Shown: in pieces, positions 35,295 through 46,396 of the stretch | How positions within the stretch are numbered: position 1 is the stretch's first letter | Layout of the letters: each line of letters starts with the position of its first letter | NCBI GenBank assembly: GCA_033977485.1 | Contig: CM066987.1 | Coordinates: forward strand, 86,770,588-86,834,587 | DNA length: 64,000 nt | Direction of reading: 5' to 3' | Source of the DNA: Hydrangea macrophylla | Lineage: Eukaryota; Streptophyta; Magnoliopsida; Cornales; Hydrangeaceae | Position numbers and translations under genes: made by a program | The notes under the pieces: generated by a model | Database searches by the model: none | Told to the model about the DNA's origin: nothing | The model's input: the letters and a program-made list of their open reading frames with translations, nothing else

Positions 35295-37246
35295 GTCATA
35301 TCAAACGTCCCGCCTTTGGTTGATGTGACATTTTGAATTTGAACCTGCCATGTGTCCACCATGGAGGGCTTATCAGATCATTGAGAATCCCACCAGTCAC
35401 TCCATATTAAATGCTAAGCGTATAAAGTGATGAGATTTAAAAAAATCTCTTCACATTTCCTTCTTACTTGCGTCTCTTTCTCTCTCTAAAACCAGTGGCA
35501 CCCAGAGCTTCTTCTAAACTCTATTATTTCTGGCAAAGAATTCTTCCATCTTTACTGCAGAAATGGCCCCCAAAACTGCTCCGACACCATCCAAAGGCAA
35601 GAAAGATTTTATGGATGCCCCTCGTCCCCAAAATCGATGCAAAGAAGTGAGGGCACTAGCTAAAGCCCACGCTTCAAAAATATCGACCGAATATTTCACA
35701 AATTACAGTACTTCTGATAGTACCCAGGCGCTTGGCCTTGGCACGATGTTTCACAGTGATCCTCCGGTGCCTTTCAACCCTTATTTTTCGCCAGTGTCAA
35801 ATGAATTATTTCTCCAGACCCCCGCCCATTCGAGCAAGATTGGGACAGCCACTCACCCAATCAGGGGTTGGCCTACACCTGCTGCAGACTGGGACAAGTG
35901 GGTAATGAGGGTATCAGCCTCTAAGGTCGATGTCTGGAGATAAGTGGGCATCCACGATGCCATCATGCTTTGTCGGTCTAGGTTGGTGATAGACTGACCG
36001 CTCTTCTTCTCTGGCCTCCTATTCCGGTCTTCTTCCTGCAACGGGTTTCTCTTTGCTTGCGGTCCGATGGGCCCAATGGTCAACGATGTCAGTTATTTGC
36101 TTGTGCTGCACCTTCATGTGTAGGAGATTATGCCCGGCCTTGACGTCAGAATGGCCAGCTTTTCTTACCCCCAATAAGAATCTGTCAGAGATAGGGTCGT
36201 GTCCAACGACGACATCCTAGTGGCCTCAATGGGCAAAGAAGGAATGAATGTGGCCGATTCTTAACACACCACCTTCCTTATCTACTGGCTAAACAGATTC
36301 CTCTTCTGCTCGACTAGTCAAGCGATCACAAAGGAGTATACCACTTTAGCTCTTGCCTTGGTATCGGGCAAGCCTTTAGCTTTTGCCACTCTCGTCTGGG
36401 CACACTTGGTCCGCGGTGTGACAGACTTTGTTCACTCAGGCTTCAGTGCTGGCAGAACTTCAATTTGGATCCTCCAACTTTGGCTTTACTCCTATGTTTA
36501 ACAATTTCGGCCAGCCGTCCGCCAACTGGATAGCATTCCTATTTTTCCTGTCCACTTCATGAATGTTACCCCTACTCCCACTCCTTCGAGGAGTGTTTTT
36601 CACTATTTTATGAGGAATGTGCCAATCGGGCTGTCATTCTCTTCATACCCTTTTTTTCTCTTCACTTTTCCACCTTTCTACAACTCCCCAACAACCCTGT
36701 TGACTGGGGCCCGGGCACCCAGTTTACTTATAATGAAATCTCCTCTAGCAACTTGGTAGCAAGGGACATAATCTTTAGCCCGAGCATCATTTCCGCCAAC
36801 AACAAATGTGGGGCAGAGTACTACTTTGCTCCACTTTATGCCCGTTAGTTCAGGCTTTCTCAATTGGTGCTCGTTCCACCGGCGATAACCATAAATGTGG
36901 ATTGGCTGGAACGTGGCCTTATTGTAAATGACGGGCAAGTGAAAAAAAATCAAGGAACGGTCGGACAAATTGAAGGAAGCAATCAAGTTTACTCCTTTCT
37001 CAGCCTATCCTGTTGTCTCTGAGGAGATTACCAAATGGTGGTCCGATCGGGCCTCCCAGCTATTCACAAGCACCGCTACTGAAGCAATGCTTCAATTTGC
37101 CATGTCACTGGCCACAAAGTTGATGTACCTACTATTACCACGGTGCTGGCCCGATGAAAACAAATGGCAAAAAGTTAGCTCGTAAGGAAGCACCAGGCCA
37201 AGGCCCAACAAAGAAAAAAAAACAGACATCCGCCTCACCTGCTCAG

Positions 37247-37328
37247 GTATTATTCTACCCCTCCTTCTTTGTATTGTCCAATTAAACCCATTTTTTCCTT
37301 TTTTGACTTCTTTTCTCATTCATTCCAG
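37247..37328 (+). other. Predicted spliceosomal intron 1 of the PMD gene (element 2)
   Basis: CTCAG|GTATTATTC ... TTCATTCCAG|CTTGTGG, 82 bp, strongly T-rich. Joining gives SPAQ|LVDED, phase 0, as in element 1. Confidence 0.78.
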
Positions 37329-37988
37329 CTTGTGGATGAGGATCTTGAATATGATACATTATTGATCGGGCAGGGCTCTCAAACAGCCCCATCCCTTGAC
37401 GCCCGAGTTTTCTCAGCCAATCTCCCAGCTTTTCCTTCTCAGGCGGCGACATACATTGAGCGTGCTTCAGAGAGAGTTATGCCCCTTTACATTATTCTAC
37501 CCTTGACTCCTTTAGATAGGGATGAGGATGCTGCTCCTGTTAAGGGGTCCATCCCAGAGCCAGTGGTCCTCTCCTCCAGCAGTGAGGACGTGCTCGGGGG
37601 TAATGCAATTATGGATGTGGCTGGGGAAGAAGTCGAATAGACGGTCTCACCAATGGTTGGTCAGACCGATGACATGATGGATTGGGCTGATCTTTCCATA
37701 ACTACTAGATTAGTCACTGAGCGCATAGAGGAAATGATCATAATTGATCTAGCCTCATCTACAGTTGTAGATCTTTCAGCTACTAGTAGCGAGGACTGTA
37801 CTTAGGTAGACACCTTAGTCCTGGCAGAGGCCGTGCGGACCACGGGTGAGGGAACGGGCACCCAGATGGAGGAAACTATTATGGCACCCCCTTTTGAGCC
37901 AGACGAGCAGCCATCTCAACCATCCTCCTCCCAACCCAGCGGCGAGGCTATTCAAGATGTATCGGCCTCCACATCATTGTCAACTCAG

Positions 37989-38070
37989 GTACTATTCTTC
38001 CATCTCAAACATGTTTCTTTTCCCTTTTGTTAGTATTATTAACTCATTTTAATTATGAAACTTTGAGCAG
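37989..38070 (+). other. Predicted spliceosomal intron 2 of the PMD gene (element 2)
   Basis: ACTCAG|GTACTATTC ... TTTGAGCAG|GCTATCC, 82 bp. Joining gives LSTQ|AIPLG, phase 0, as in element 1. Confidence 0.78.
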
Positions 38071-38849
38071 GCTATCCCGTTAGGTCCAGAGACGTTTATT
38101 CCTTTTGATAACTTCTTCGCCGGCTTGGACCTAAGGACGTTTAACTTGGGACCTTTTCAGTCTGTTGCCGCTTTGCCCTTAAGCTTGCAGCGGTCTAAGG
38201 ACTTGGTTCTTGGACTGACTTCCTATGGCCTGGGCAGTCTCCTTGTGGCCTCTGAGCTTGATAATGCCTTGTCCACTCTTATGGGTGATCCCTCTCTTTT
38301 CCCCGGGCAGCTGGCTTTATTGTTAAGGTCCAAGAACAATTACCGGGCTCCCGTGTTCTACATCAATCGGCCTCTGCTATTCAGACTGAGGCAAAATTTC
38401 ATCTTGGAGCCCAGCAGAAAGCAATGCAGTTCCTGAAGAGTGCCAAGGCAAAATAGAGAAGTATGAGGTCAAAGTAGTAGCCAATGATGCAGCTCTGGTG
38501 AAGGTTGATAAGGTCTTGGCTCAGCTAGGGAGCGATGCTAAAAAAAGCAATGACCAGCTACATGCTAACACTCTAACTGCCTAAATCTGGACCCAGACGC
38601 ATAACAAAGCCAAGCAAGATAAAGCTGGGGCTAAAAGAACTTGGGAAGATTTGAAGGTAAAACTTAGGAATTTTGAATCGGCTTAGTGGCCGATTTCTAT
38701 CATTTGTACTTGTAGATATATATATTTTTTTGTGCAATCTTTTGTAAGTAAGTTATGCTCAGCAATATTGAATACAATTGGTGTTTTAGATTATTCGCTC
38801 TCAGGCTCATAATTAATAAGTAGATCATGCACTAAACCTGGGTTCGGTC

Positions 38850-39900
38850 TATATTCCAAATCAGTCTGGCATGGACCGTTCTATCAATATCGCGCAGCCT
38901 ATATGCTCCACCTCTCTTGACTTGGTGAATGATGAAAGGACCTTCCCAACTTACCAACCATTTACCATGTCAGTTGTTCTTGTCCTCAACAGGTAAGACG
39001 GCCTTCCAAACCAAATCCTCTATGCTGAAAGATTTTCCTTTCACTCTCTTATTGTATGCTCGGGCTGCACGTAGCTTTTGTACCTTTAATCAATCTAGGG
39101 CTGCCAATCTAGTTTCATCAAGCCCTTCTAACTCAGCTATCATAGCCTCAGTGTATTCAGCGGGCTCAAGCTGATTTTGCAACGCCCTTCTAGCTAATCA
39201 GACTGTGACCTCCATAGGTAGCATAACATCATGCCCGTAGGTCAGCACGAATAGAGTGACCCCATTACTAGACCTTTTAGATGTCCGATAAGCCCACAGT
39301 GCTTCCGACAGTAGCTTGTCACATTCCCTTAGATTCTTATTTATCATCTTCTTGATGATACCCTTGAAGATCTTGTATGTTGACTCGGCCTGTCCGTTGG
39401 CCTGAGCATAGTAGGGAGTGGAATTGAGAATGGTGATCCCTCTAGTTTCTATAAAAGCCATGGTTTCTATGCCTATAAACACAGATCCTTGATCGACCGT
39501 TATGGTCTTTGGTAGGCCAAACCGGTGTATAATGTATTCTTTATGAATTTGATCACGGTGGCCTGAGTCACCATCCTGCATGGTATTGCTTTGGCCCACT
39601 TCGTAAAGTAGTACCTAGCTACTATAATAATTCAATGTTGGCCCAATAAGGGCAGGAGAACCTTGCCAATAAAATCCATGGCCCATCCTCTGAATGGCCA
39701 TGGCTTGATAATATATTGGAGTTCTTTATCTGGCACTCTTTAAATCGGGCCATGCTTTTAGCAAGCTTAGCACCCTTTGGCATAGCTGATGCAGTCCTTT
39801 AACATGCCCGACCAGTAATAGTTATATCTCCGTAAGAGGCATTTCATCTTGGTACCGGCCTAATGAGCTCCACATATTCCTTCATGCACCTCGGCCATTA
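38850..39900 (-). pseudogene. Tat element 2 integrase
   Basis: Inserts element cDNA into the genome. The minus strand shows, in several frames, an N-terminal HHCC-like segment (about 39,900-39,770), WPFRGWAMDFIG (first catalytic Asp) near 39,680, and the 133-codon stretch 39599-39198 with FGLPKTITVDQGSVF (second Asp) and YYAQANGQAEST (Glu), then ALWAYRTSKRS and MLPMEV. The C-terminal part (about 39,197-38,870) reads RRALQNQLEP, ARAYNKRVKGKSF, DLVWKAVLP and GKWLVSWEGPF. Stops and a frameshift break it. It ends next to the antisense PMD tail; the ~160 bp between them holds no gene. Confidence 0.85.
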
Positions 39901-40051
39901 CCTGCATGGCTTGTTTCTTCCCGAGGCATTTCAAGATCACGTCATCACTGATGGGTTTCTTGAATAGTTCTCTGTCCAGCACCATGAATAGTCTGACTTT
40001 TCAGTCTACCCTGACATTTGGGTGCTTTAAATATTCGATGATTAGGATTCT

Positions 40052-40539
40052 TCAATCATCATCGTCCATTAAGACCAAATTGGTCGTAGTATACCAGCCT
40101 CTCTTTGCCATGGATGGCAGCGATCGGACTTGAACCGTGATGGCTTGATCCTCTAAACCTTTTCCAGTAGACGAAGTCGATCCCCTTTTTGCTAGCTTGT
40201 CGGCCTCTGCATTTGTTGACCTGGGGATATAGCTCACACTTATATCATTAAACGAATCCATGAGTTGAGTAGCCACTGAGTGAAATGGACAGAGCTCCCA
40301 ACTCTTTATTTGAAATTCACCTGATATATGTCCGATCACCAGCCTTGAGTCCCTTTTTTGTGAACAGATGATGCCCCCATCTCATTGAGTATTTCTAGTC
40401 CGATGATGAGTGCCTCATACTTGGCCTGATTATTGGTACATTTAAACTTGAGCCGAAACGATGTCTTTTCATATTTGGGCGATATAATGACCACTCCGGC
40501 CCCAGCACCTTCTGTATTCTTAGAGCCATCAAAGATCAA
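40052..40539 (-). pseudogene. Second (archaeal-type) RNase H, aRNH, of Tat element 2
   Basis: MIFDGSKNTEGAGAGVVIIS carries the first catalytic Asp, FKCTNNQAKYEALIIGLEI the Glu, and, after a frame break near 40,340, a downstream segment ends NAEADKLAKRGS with the last acidic residue. A second RNase H downstream of the gypsy RNase H is a documented hallmark of the Tat lineage. The expected central D-S dyad is blurred by the frameshift (SSVHKKGTQGW replaces it). Confidence 0.82.
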
Positions 40540-40599
40540 CGTCCATGGGACTAAGAGCTTATTTAGTATCTTGGGTACTAGTTACATATCTCCTAGATT

Positions 40600-41940
40600 T
40601 GTAGTATCTAGGTGATCGGCCAGAAAATTTGCTATGGCCTAGCCTTTGACTGATTGCTGTGATCAGTATTGAATGGCAAATTCCATCAAGGCCAAGATCC
40701 ATTTTCCAATTTGGCCTCTCATGATAGGTCTTGACAACATATATTTGATCACATCAGTTTGACATATGATATAGGTAGAAATAGGCAGCATATATGTTCT
40801 TAACTTTTGTGATAAAAACTACAATGCCAGACATAGCTTTTCAATCGACGCATAGTGCTGTTCGATTGGAGTTAAAATCCTACTCAAATAATAAATAGCC
40901 TGCTCATTACCTTGCTCATTATCTTGAGCTAGCATACTTCATATTGAGCAATCAGAGGCTGATTTATACAGTTTAAGGTACCTACGCTTCTTAGGTGGAA
41001 TTAACACTAGAGGAGTAGACAAGTATTGTTTTATCCCTTTAAAGGCCTATTGATGGCTGTCTTCCCACTTAAATTCTTCATCGGTCTTAATCTTTAGTAG
41101 TGGGGTCCATGCTTGAGTCTTTCCGGCATAGTTGGATATAAATCTTCTTAGGAAGTTGATCAGCCCGAGTAGCCTTTGCAATTCCTTCTTGTTGGCTGGG
41201 GGCTTTGCTGGTTGGATAGCTCGAGCCTTGTTCTTGTCTATCTCTATCCCTCGCTGGTGCACCAAGAAACCCAAGAAATTTCCTACTAAAACACTAAACG
41301 CACATTTGAGAGGGTTCATCTTCAGCTTGTGAGCCCGCATTATTTCGAACGCCTTGTCCAAGTCCCTCAAATGATCGACATTATCACCAGACTTTACCAC
41401 CACATCATCAATGTAGACCTCCATGAATCATCCAATCATATCATGGAAGATTGAATTCATTGCCCGCTGATAGGTGGCTCTTGCATTCTTCAACCCAAAA
41501 GGCATGATAATCCACTCAAAGGTTCCAATTACCACCGGGCACTGAAAAGCTATATTCAGGACATCCTCCTCGGCGATGTAAATTTGATTATACCCTAAAT
41601 GCCCATCCATAAAGGACAAGATTTTGTGCTTGGTGGATGAATCAATGAGCTAGTCGGCCATAGACATTGGATATTCGTCTTTTGGGGTAGCCAAGTTTAG
41701 GTTTATGAAGTCAATGCAAACCCTGAGCTTTCCACTCTTCTTCACCATTAGGACTACATTCGAGACCCATTCTACATATCTAGCAGTCCGAATAAAACCA
41801 GTGCCCAAGAGTCTTTCAATTTGCTCCTTCACCTTCAAAGTAACCTCTGGTGACATGCGCCGAGGTAGCTGTTTGAACGGCTTGGGCCCCAATTTAATTG
41901 ACAATCGGTGTTCCACCAGTTCTCTTAATAGCCCTGGCAT
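40600..41940 (-). pseudogene. Tat element 2 reverse transcriptase and gypsy RNase H
   Basis: RT: FKQLPRRMSPEV, LLGTGFIRTARYVEW, LRVCIDFINLN, FMDGHLGYNQI, FGLKNARATYQRAMN, and the catalytic EVYIDDVVVKS at about 41,420-41,390, then FLGFLVHQRGIEID and LQRLLGLINFLRRFI. The connected RNase H follows from 41,046 with YYLSRILTPIEQHYASIEKL, TYIICQTDVIKYML and AIANFLADHL. Stops at 41650 (after SMAD), 41428 (after HDMIG) and 41047, and more in RNase H, inactivate it. These blocks gave the reference for placing the deletion in element 1. Confidence 0.92.
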
Positions 41941-42368
41941 TTAATCATAGTCCCGGGCAAAGCAATCCTTTTATTTATGTAAGAGTGCAATCAGCTTAGC
42001 CTGAAACTGTGGTTCAAGCATCAGACTTACATAAGTAGGCTTGTGCTCTCCTTCATTGCTTAAGTTAATCTCAAATAGTGGATCTTAAACATCGGCCTTC
42101 AGATCATCCAGCTTTGCTGTGGGCCATTTCTAATTCATCCATTTGGATCTCTTCCTCCCTTGGCATTTCTTCTTCATAAATACAATTGACCAGATTAACC
42201 ATACCATCAATTGGGATGATCTCTAACCACCTATCGGCCAGAAATGCACACCATCTGGCCATGCTGGCCTTTAGGGCCAGATGTCTCCGAATCTCAACCG
42301 GTTGTTGATTTATTGATCGTGTCTTCTTCTTTGAGTTTAATCCATCTGACTTCTTTTGGCTGATTGAG

Positions 42369-42881
42369 TTAAGGGCAGCACTTTAGATTCTCTTTGATGA
42401 ATGTTACTGTGTTTGGCTTAGCCATCTTTCCATGTCCTAGTACCTTTACAAGTCCGATGTCATCTTCATATAACAACGCATCGGTCGTTTGAATACGTGC
42501 CATGAATGGCTTCGTATCGACCCCCACTACCTCTACCTCGTCTCCCTTCCAAAAAATCAATAATTGATGCAATGTGGAGGGGATACAGTAGTTGGGATGT
42601 ATCCAATCTCGGCCCAACAACACGTTATAAGCGACCGATGTTTCAAAAATAATGAAAAAAGCAGTCATCGCTATCTTGCTTCCTATTGTTAGCTCCAAAG
42701 GCAGGATGCCTTTGGTCCTCGAGGGTGCTCCAGTCAAACTCTGAACATTCATTTCGATTGGGATTAACTCCGACTCGGACTTCTGTAATACCCTTAGCAT
42801 TATTTGGGGCATGATATTGATGGTAGAGCCCCCATCAATGAGAATCCTATTCGTAGGAACTCCTTCAATGTGATCTTTCAC
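42369..42881 (-). pseudogene. Tat element 2 protease
   Basis: An aspartic protease of the gypsy type, cutting the polyprotein. LIDGGSTINIMPQIML holds the D-G-G/S active site (the usual DSGS/DTGS form is varied in Tat and Athila elements), and YNVLLGRDWIHP is the conserved second block. The frame is open for 170 codons and ends at 42369. The linker to RT (42,368-41,945) retains ALKASMARWCAFLAD in other frames, as in element 1. Confidence 0.85.
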
Positions 42882-43544
42882 ATACAGTGCCTTTAAGTGT
42901 TGGGATATTTTGTAGGTCTTTCAAAAACCAGTTTAACGGGCCCTCCTGGTTTTTATCCTTCCTCAGTTTGTTGCCCTTTCGGCCTTAAGATGGTTATCTT
43001 GGGCCGATCAGACTGTTGCTCAGTTGCATCCACGTTTTTACTCATGGCTTCCACCACTTCTGGCTTGACGGTCTCTCTTCCACTCTAGAATATGTCTTCT
43101 ATAGTGGCTGACTCTTTGGTCAGGCCTTCTATCACATCTCCTTCTATGGCCGTTGGTTGGTCTAACTTGGCCATGAAGAACATAGGTAAGGTAAACACCA
43201 TGTTTGACATTATACTCATAGGGATAGTCCCGAATTAGATTGGCTTTGCGTCTGAATCTGGAAAATCATCATCGGACTCGACGTCCATTGTGTTAGTATT
43301 GATCGTACATTCTTCTTTTAGCTTTTCTCGCTTAAAAATTTCTTTCAGGCGCTCCATGGTGTGCATCGCTCCTTTACCCGGTTTTTGGTCAAAAAATGGG
43401 CTCCCCTTCTAATGGATATCCATGAGAATCGAACACCCCGGGTGTACTGGTCTTGGGAGAACTATGAGCCCAATTTTCCCAGTATTGTCACTCTCGCTCA
43501 GCCTATCTTGCACGTTTATATCTTCTTTCTGAGACTTGCTGTAT

Positions 43545-44267
43545 TTAAGTATTACCGGGAATTTTGGGTGCCCTTAACCACCATCCCTCATCCACTCTGG
43601 CTGGTAGCACCATCCTTGAACGTACATCTGAGGTTGGGCCTTTTTTTTGCACATCTGGTCTGGAGAATGCTTGATAACATATTTTCTCTGACCGGCCTGA
43701 GTCTCTAGGGCCAGTCCGGGAGGCTGTTAACGGCTCGGGTTTCCATTCGGGCTTACCTTGACTTAACTTAGGTAGTGATAGCCTCTTGTGCACAAACCTT
43801 CTCGGGTTGTGCTCTCTATGCTCGTTTGTCCTAGGCCACTTTAGGTTGGAGGCCTCCTTCCTGACATCGGCCTTGCATCTCGGGTATAGGCCTTGTTCTA
43901 TCAAATCCAGTTGGTGTCGCAAATCAGCTATTAAGCTGTCAGTGGTTGATCGGGACCTTTAGACTTTGGCCTTACGCTCCTTTTCCTTATGCTCCTAATA
44001 AGTTTTCTGGAGCTCGTGTATTGTCACCTTCGGCCTTTCAGTGGCCGAAATGGCAATCTGTTTTCCTTCTCTTTGCTTTGGCAATTCCTCCTTCTTGGTC
44101 TGGTCCACCTTTGACCTAGGCTTGGTCAGCTTGGTCAAATTGGGCGTCACCATGTTGGCACCAGTGATTTGAGGAAATGAATTAGCATCAACTCCCATGA
44201 CTTTGTCCGATAATTTCAACACTCCCTTCTCTACATTCTCCAGTATCACATTGTGAAAACAATGCAA
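43545..44267 (-). pseudogene. Tat element 2 gag-pro linker
   Basis: Two open stretches (44267-43995 and 43922-43545) with basic, low-complexity content (TKKEELPKQREGKQI, RKEASNLKWPRTNEHREHN). No domain recognised. The position between gag and protease fits a linker. Frameshifts separate the pieces. Confidence 0.55.
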
Positions 44268-45937
44268 TTATTAGTAGAATGTTTCCACAAATTATGCCAC
44301 TTGCAATATTCTTTATTTTTTATGTCGTCGGCCTTAGGGATCCGATGACCCTCGCTAAGCTTGATCACTTTATCAGCCAGTAAGGCATTAAAAATTTGAT
44401 TAGCCATAGTTATATCAAAAGTGTAATTTTTTTCCGCCTCAAACGCCATCTTTTTTGCAGCAGCATTATTGTTGATGGGTTTGTTTAAGGCGTTACATAC
44501 AATCGATCATTTGCAAATTAACTCGGCGAGGTCACAGTCCGCTAAATAGACCTCGTAATTATGATCTTTGTAGTACGTTCCCTTGGACGAGTTATTTTTC
44601 TCCTACTTATCCAAGAGGATACGCTTATAACGAGTGGCCCGAGTGGCCAGCTCGAATAAATCACGAAAGTTAGTCCCTTCAAAGCTCTTACGAAGTTCAA
44701 AGGACATTCCCCCCATGGCAGTCTTAACGTATTCTTCTTCGGGCAAGACCGTCTTGCACCAATATTTTGCCTTTCAGAAATGGGCTATGTAGGTTTCAAC
44801 GGTCTCTCCTACCAACTGTAACATCCTGGACAAATCTACCAGTGATGTTTCGAGCTTAGTCCTATAAAACTGGCTGTGAAATAATTCTTCCATCCCCTGC
44901 CAATTTTGCACAGAGTTGGCCAGAAGGTTGACATACCATAAGAATGCTATGCCCGTGAGCGAGTTTGAAAACAGCCTTAGCTTTAATGGGTCACTACTAC
45001 CCACATGGTCGTATTGTACTATGAAACGGCCAATATGCTCTACTAAGGATTGTTCACTTTCCATCGAAAATAGAGTGAAGTTTGGAGCTTTGTACCCATG
45101 GGAAAAGTTGACTTGGTCAATTTCAGGTGGGTAAGGCCATCTGTATGTCGGCCTTTCCATCCGTCTAATGAACAGGCCATACTCTTCATATATGGCCGCC
45201 ACCAACTCCTCCCTGTTAATAGATTGTGGAGTGATGGGCTGAGCTACCTATACGGGGGGTGCTATCAGAGGTGGTAATTGGTGGTGGTTGTTATTGGCCT
45301 GATGAGTCCAAAAAACACCATTAGTTCTTCCCCCCCCCCCCCCCCCCCCAGCAACATGGACAGGGGAGGTCGTATGGCCGATTATTTCTGCATTACGGCC
45401 ATTAACTTGAAGGGTCACTGGTGTCACCGATCCAGTGGGATCAGTGACTGCTAAACCACTAGCCTATCCTATCTGTGATTCGGGCTGTTTGCCTGTATCG
45501 TTATGCTCTCTTAGATTCAGGATTATATAACGTAGATCCTTCGGCTTATCAAACACCTGCGATACGCCAGAGTTCGATCCACTGGCCTATTCTTTGTTGC
45601 CCTTGGCTTCATAAGCAATTATGAGTTAGCTTATCATATCAGTTAGGACGTCCAACTTGGAGAGTATTTTCTCCGTTGATGAAATCAGGCTATTCTGGCC
45701 TCTTTGCATCTCGGCCGTCTGTTCACTCAGTGTTTGAAAATTTCCCATGGAGCCTAGGAGCGCGTTATAATCCTGCCTCATTGATTCCACAGTCCGCCTC
45801 ATAAGTTCTGACATTACCTCTAGAGTCAAGGCACTTTCCGTTAGGGAACAGGCAGTGCTCTCATCCTCTGGTGGGTCAAAGATTGCCAGATCATCCTGTC
45901 TATTTTTTCCGCTCTGTTTATCTTTCTTCGGAGGCAT
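44246..45937 (-). pseudogene. Tat element 2 gag
   Basis: Structural protein of the virus-like particle. The start MPPKKDKQSGKNRQDD at 45937 lies 14 bases from the primer binding site. The gag core (45205-44774) reads APNFTLFSMESEQSLVEHIG, LKLRLFSNSLTGIAFLWY, NWQGMEELFHSQFYRTK and MLQLVGETVETYIAHF. After a stop, GMSFELRKSFEG and RATRYKRILLDK continue, and the last open stretch (44449-44246) ends with the knuckle-like CKWHNLWKHSTNNC in the Tat C-x2-H-x4-H-x4-C form. A poly-C run at about 45,331-45,349 sits in the linker between the two N-terminal pieces and probably disturbs the frame. Confidence 0.85.
45331..45349. repeat. Poly-C homopolymer within gag
   Basis: A run of about 19 C after TTCTT and before AGCAACATG (on the minus strand a G run in gag). 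Exact length uncertain. Confidence 0.85.
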
Positions 45938-45950
45938 GTCTTGACACTAT

Positions 45951-45973
45951 GGGTCCCACTGGGCGTGCCAAAA
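45951..45973 (-). other. Probable primer binding site of Tat element 2
   Basis: On the minus strand, immediately after the LTR end AGCAAACA, the sequence is TTT and then TGGCACGCCCAGTGGGACC. Position and the TGGC start fit a tRNA 3'-end match, but I do not assign the tRNA. Confidence 0.6.
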
Positions 45974-46396
45974 TGTTTGCTAGTAGTTTTATGCGGGCGT
46001 GCCAAAACCAAACGGGCTCGGTGTGTGTGCAAACTAATTTCCTGTAAGCTTGAGTGAGTGATACTCAAGGCTTTAAGATCTGACTTCTAAAAGATGACTG
46101 TGTGTGATGAGTAGGAAAGTACCCTCATCAAAAAATCCTTTGGCAGTACTAAAGTGTACAAGCCAAATAGTGCAAGAGTTACTTGGTACATAATCACAAA
46201 CAATTAATAAAATACAGATTTTATTAAATGGTTGGAGAATAAAACATACAACCAAGGAACAAGATCATAACAAGCTATGATTTGTCCAAAGAATGAAAAT
46301 AGTTGAGAAAATAACAAAAAGGACAGGCCTATTTGCTATGGATGCTGTGTATGCTAAGAAAACAAAGGTTTGAACACTTTAAATGCTTTGAAAGAA

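Larger units (their letters stand above)
35563..38686 (+). pseudogene. Plant mobile domain (PMD) gene, antisense to gag-pol in Tat element 2
   Basis: The ATG at 35563 opens MAPKTAPTPSKGKK...THPIRGWPTPAADWDKWV; stops occur at 35941 and, shared with element 1, TGA at 35995. The PMD core follows in other frames (about 36,090-36,500): FLIYWLNRFLFC, ITKEYTTLALALVSGKPLAFAT, WAHLVRGV, WILQLWLYSY. Next come a conserved NKCGAEYYFAPLYAR block (about 36,800), a Lys-rich end before intron 1, an acidic Ser/Pro/Glu-rich stretch (37329-37988), and after intron 2 a C-terminal region (PLGPETFIPFDNFFAG) with a Lys/Asp-rich, coiled-coil-like tail ending RNFESA, stop at 38684-38686. Several frameshifts. The gene sits between integrase and the 3' LTR, as antisense additional ORFs do in Tat elements. 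Its role in the element's life cycle is unknown. Confidence 0.85.

Noticed and set aside
43361..43708. 115-residue plus-strand open frame
   Set aside because: Opposite the gag-pro linker, with no motif; shadow.
38850..45937. Endogenous pararetrovirus or other integrated virus
   Set aside because: LTR pair, PBS, PPT, integrase and Tat-type gene order are present; no movement or coat protein domain. It is an LTR retrotransposon.
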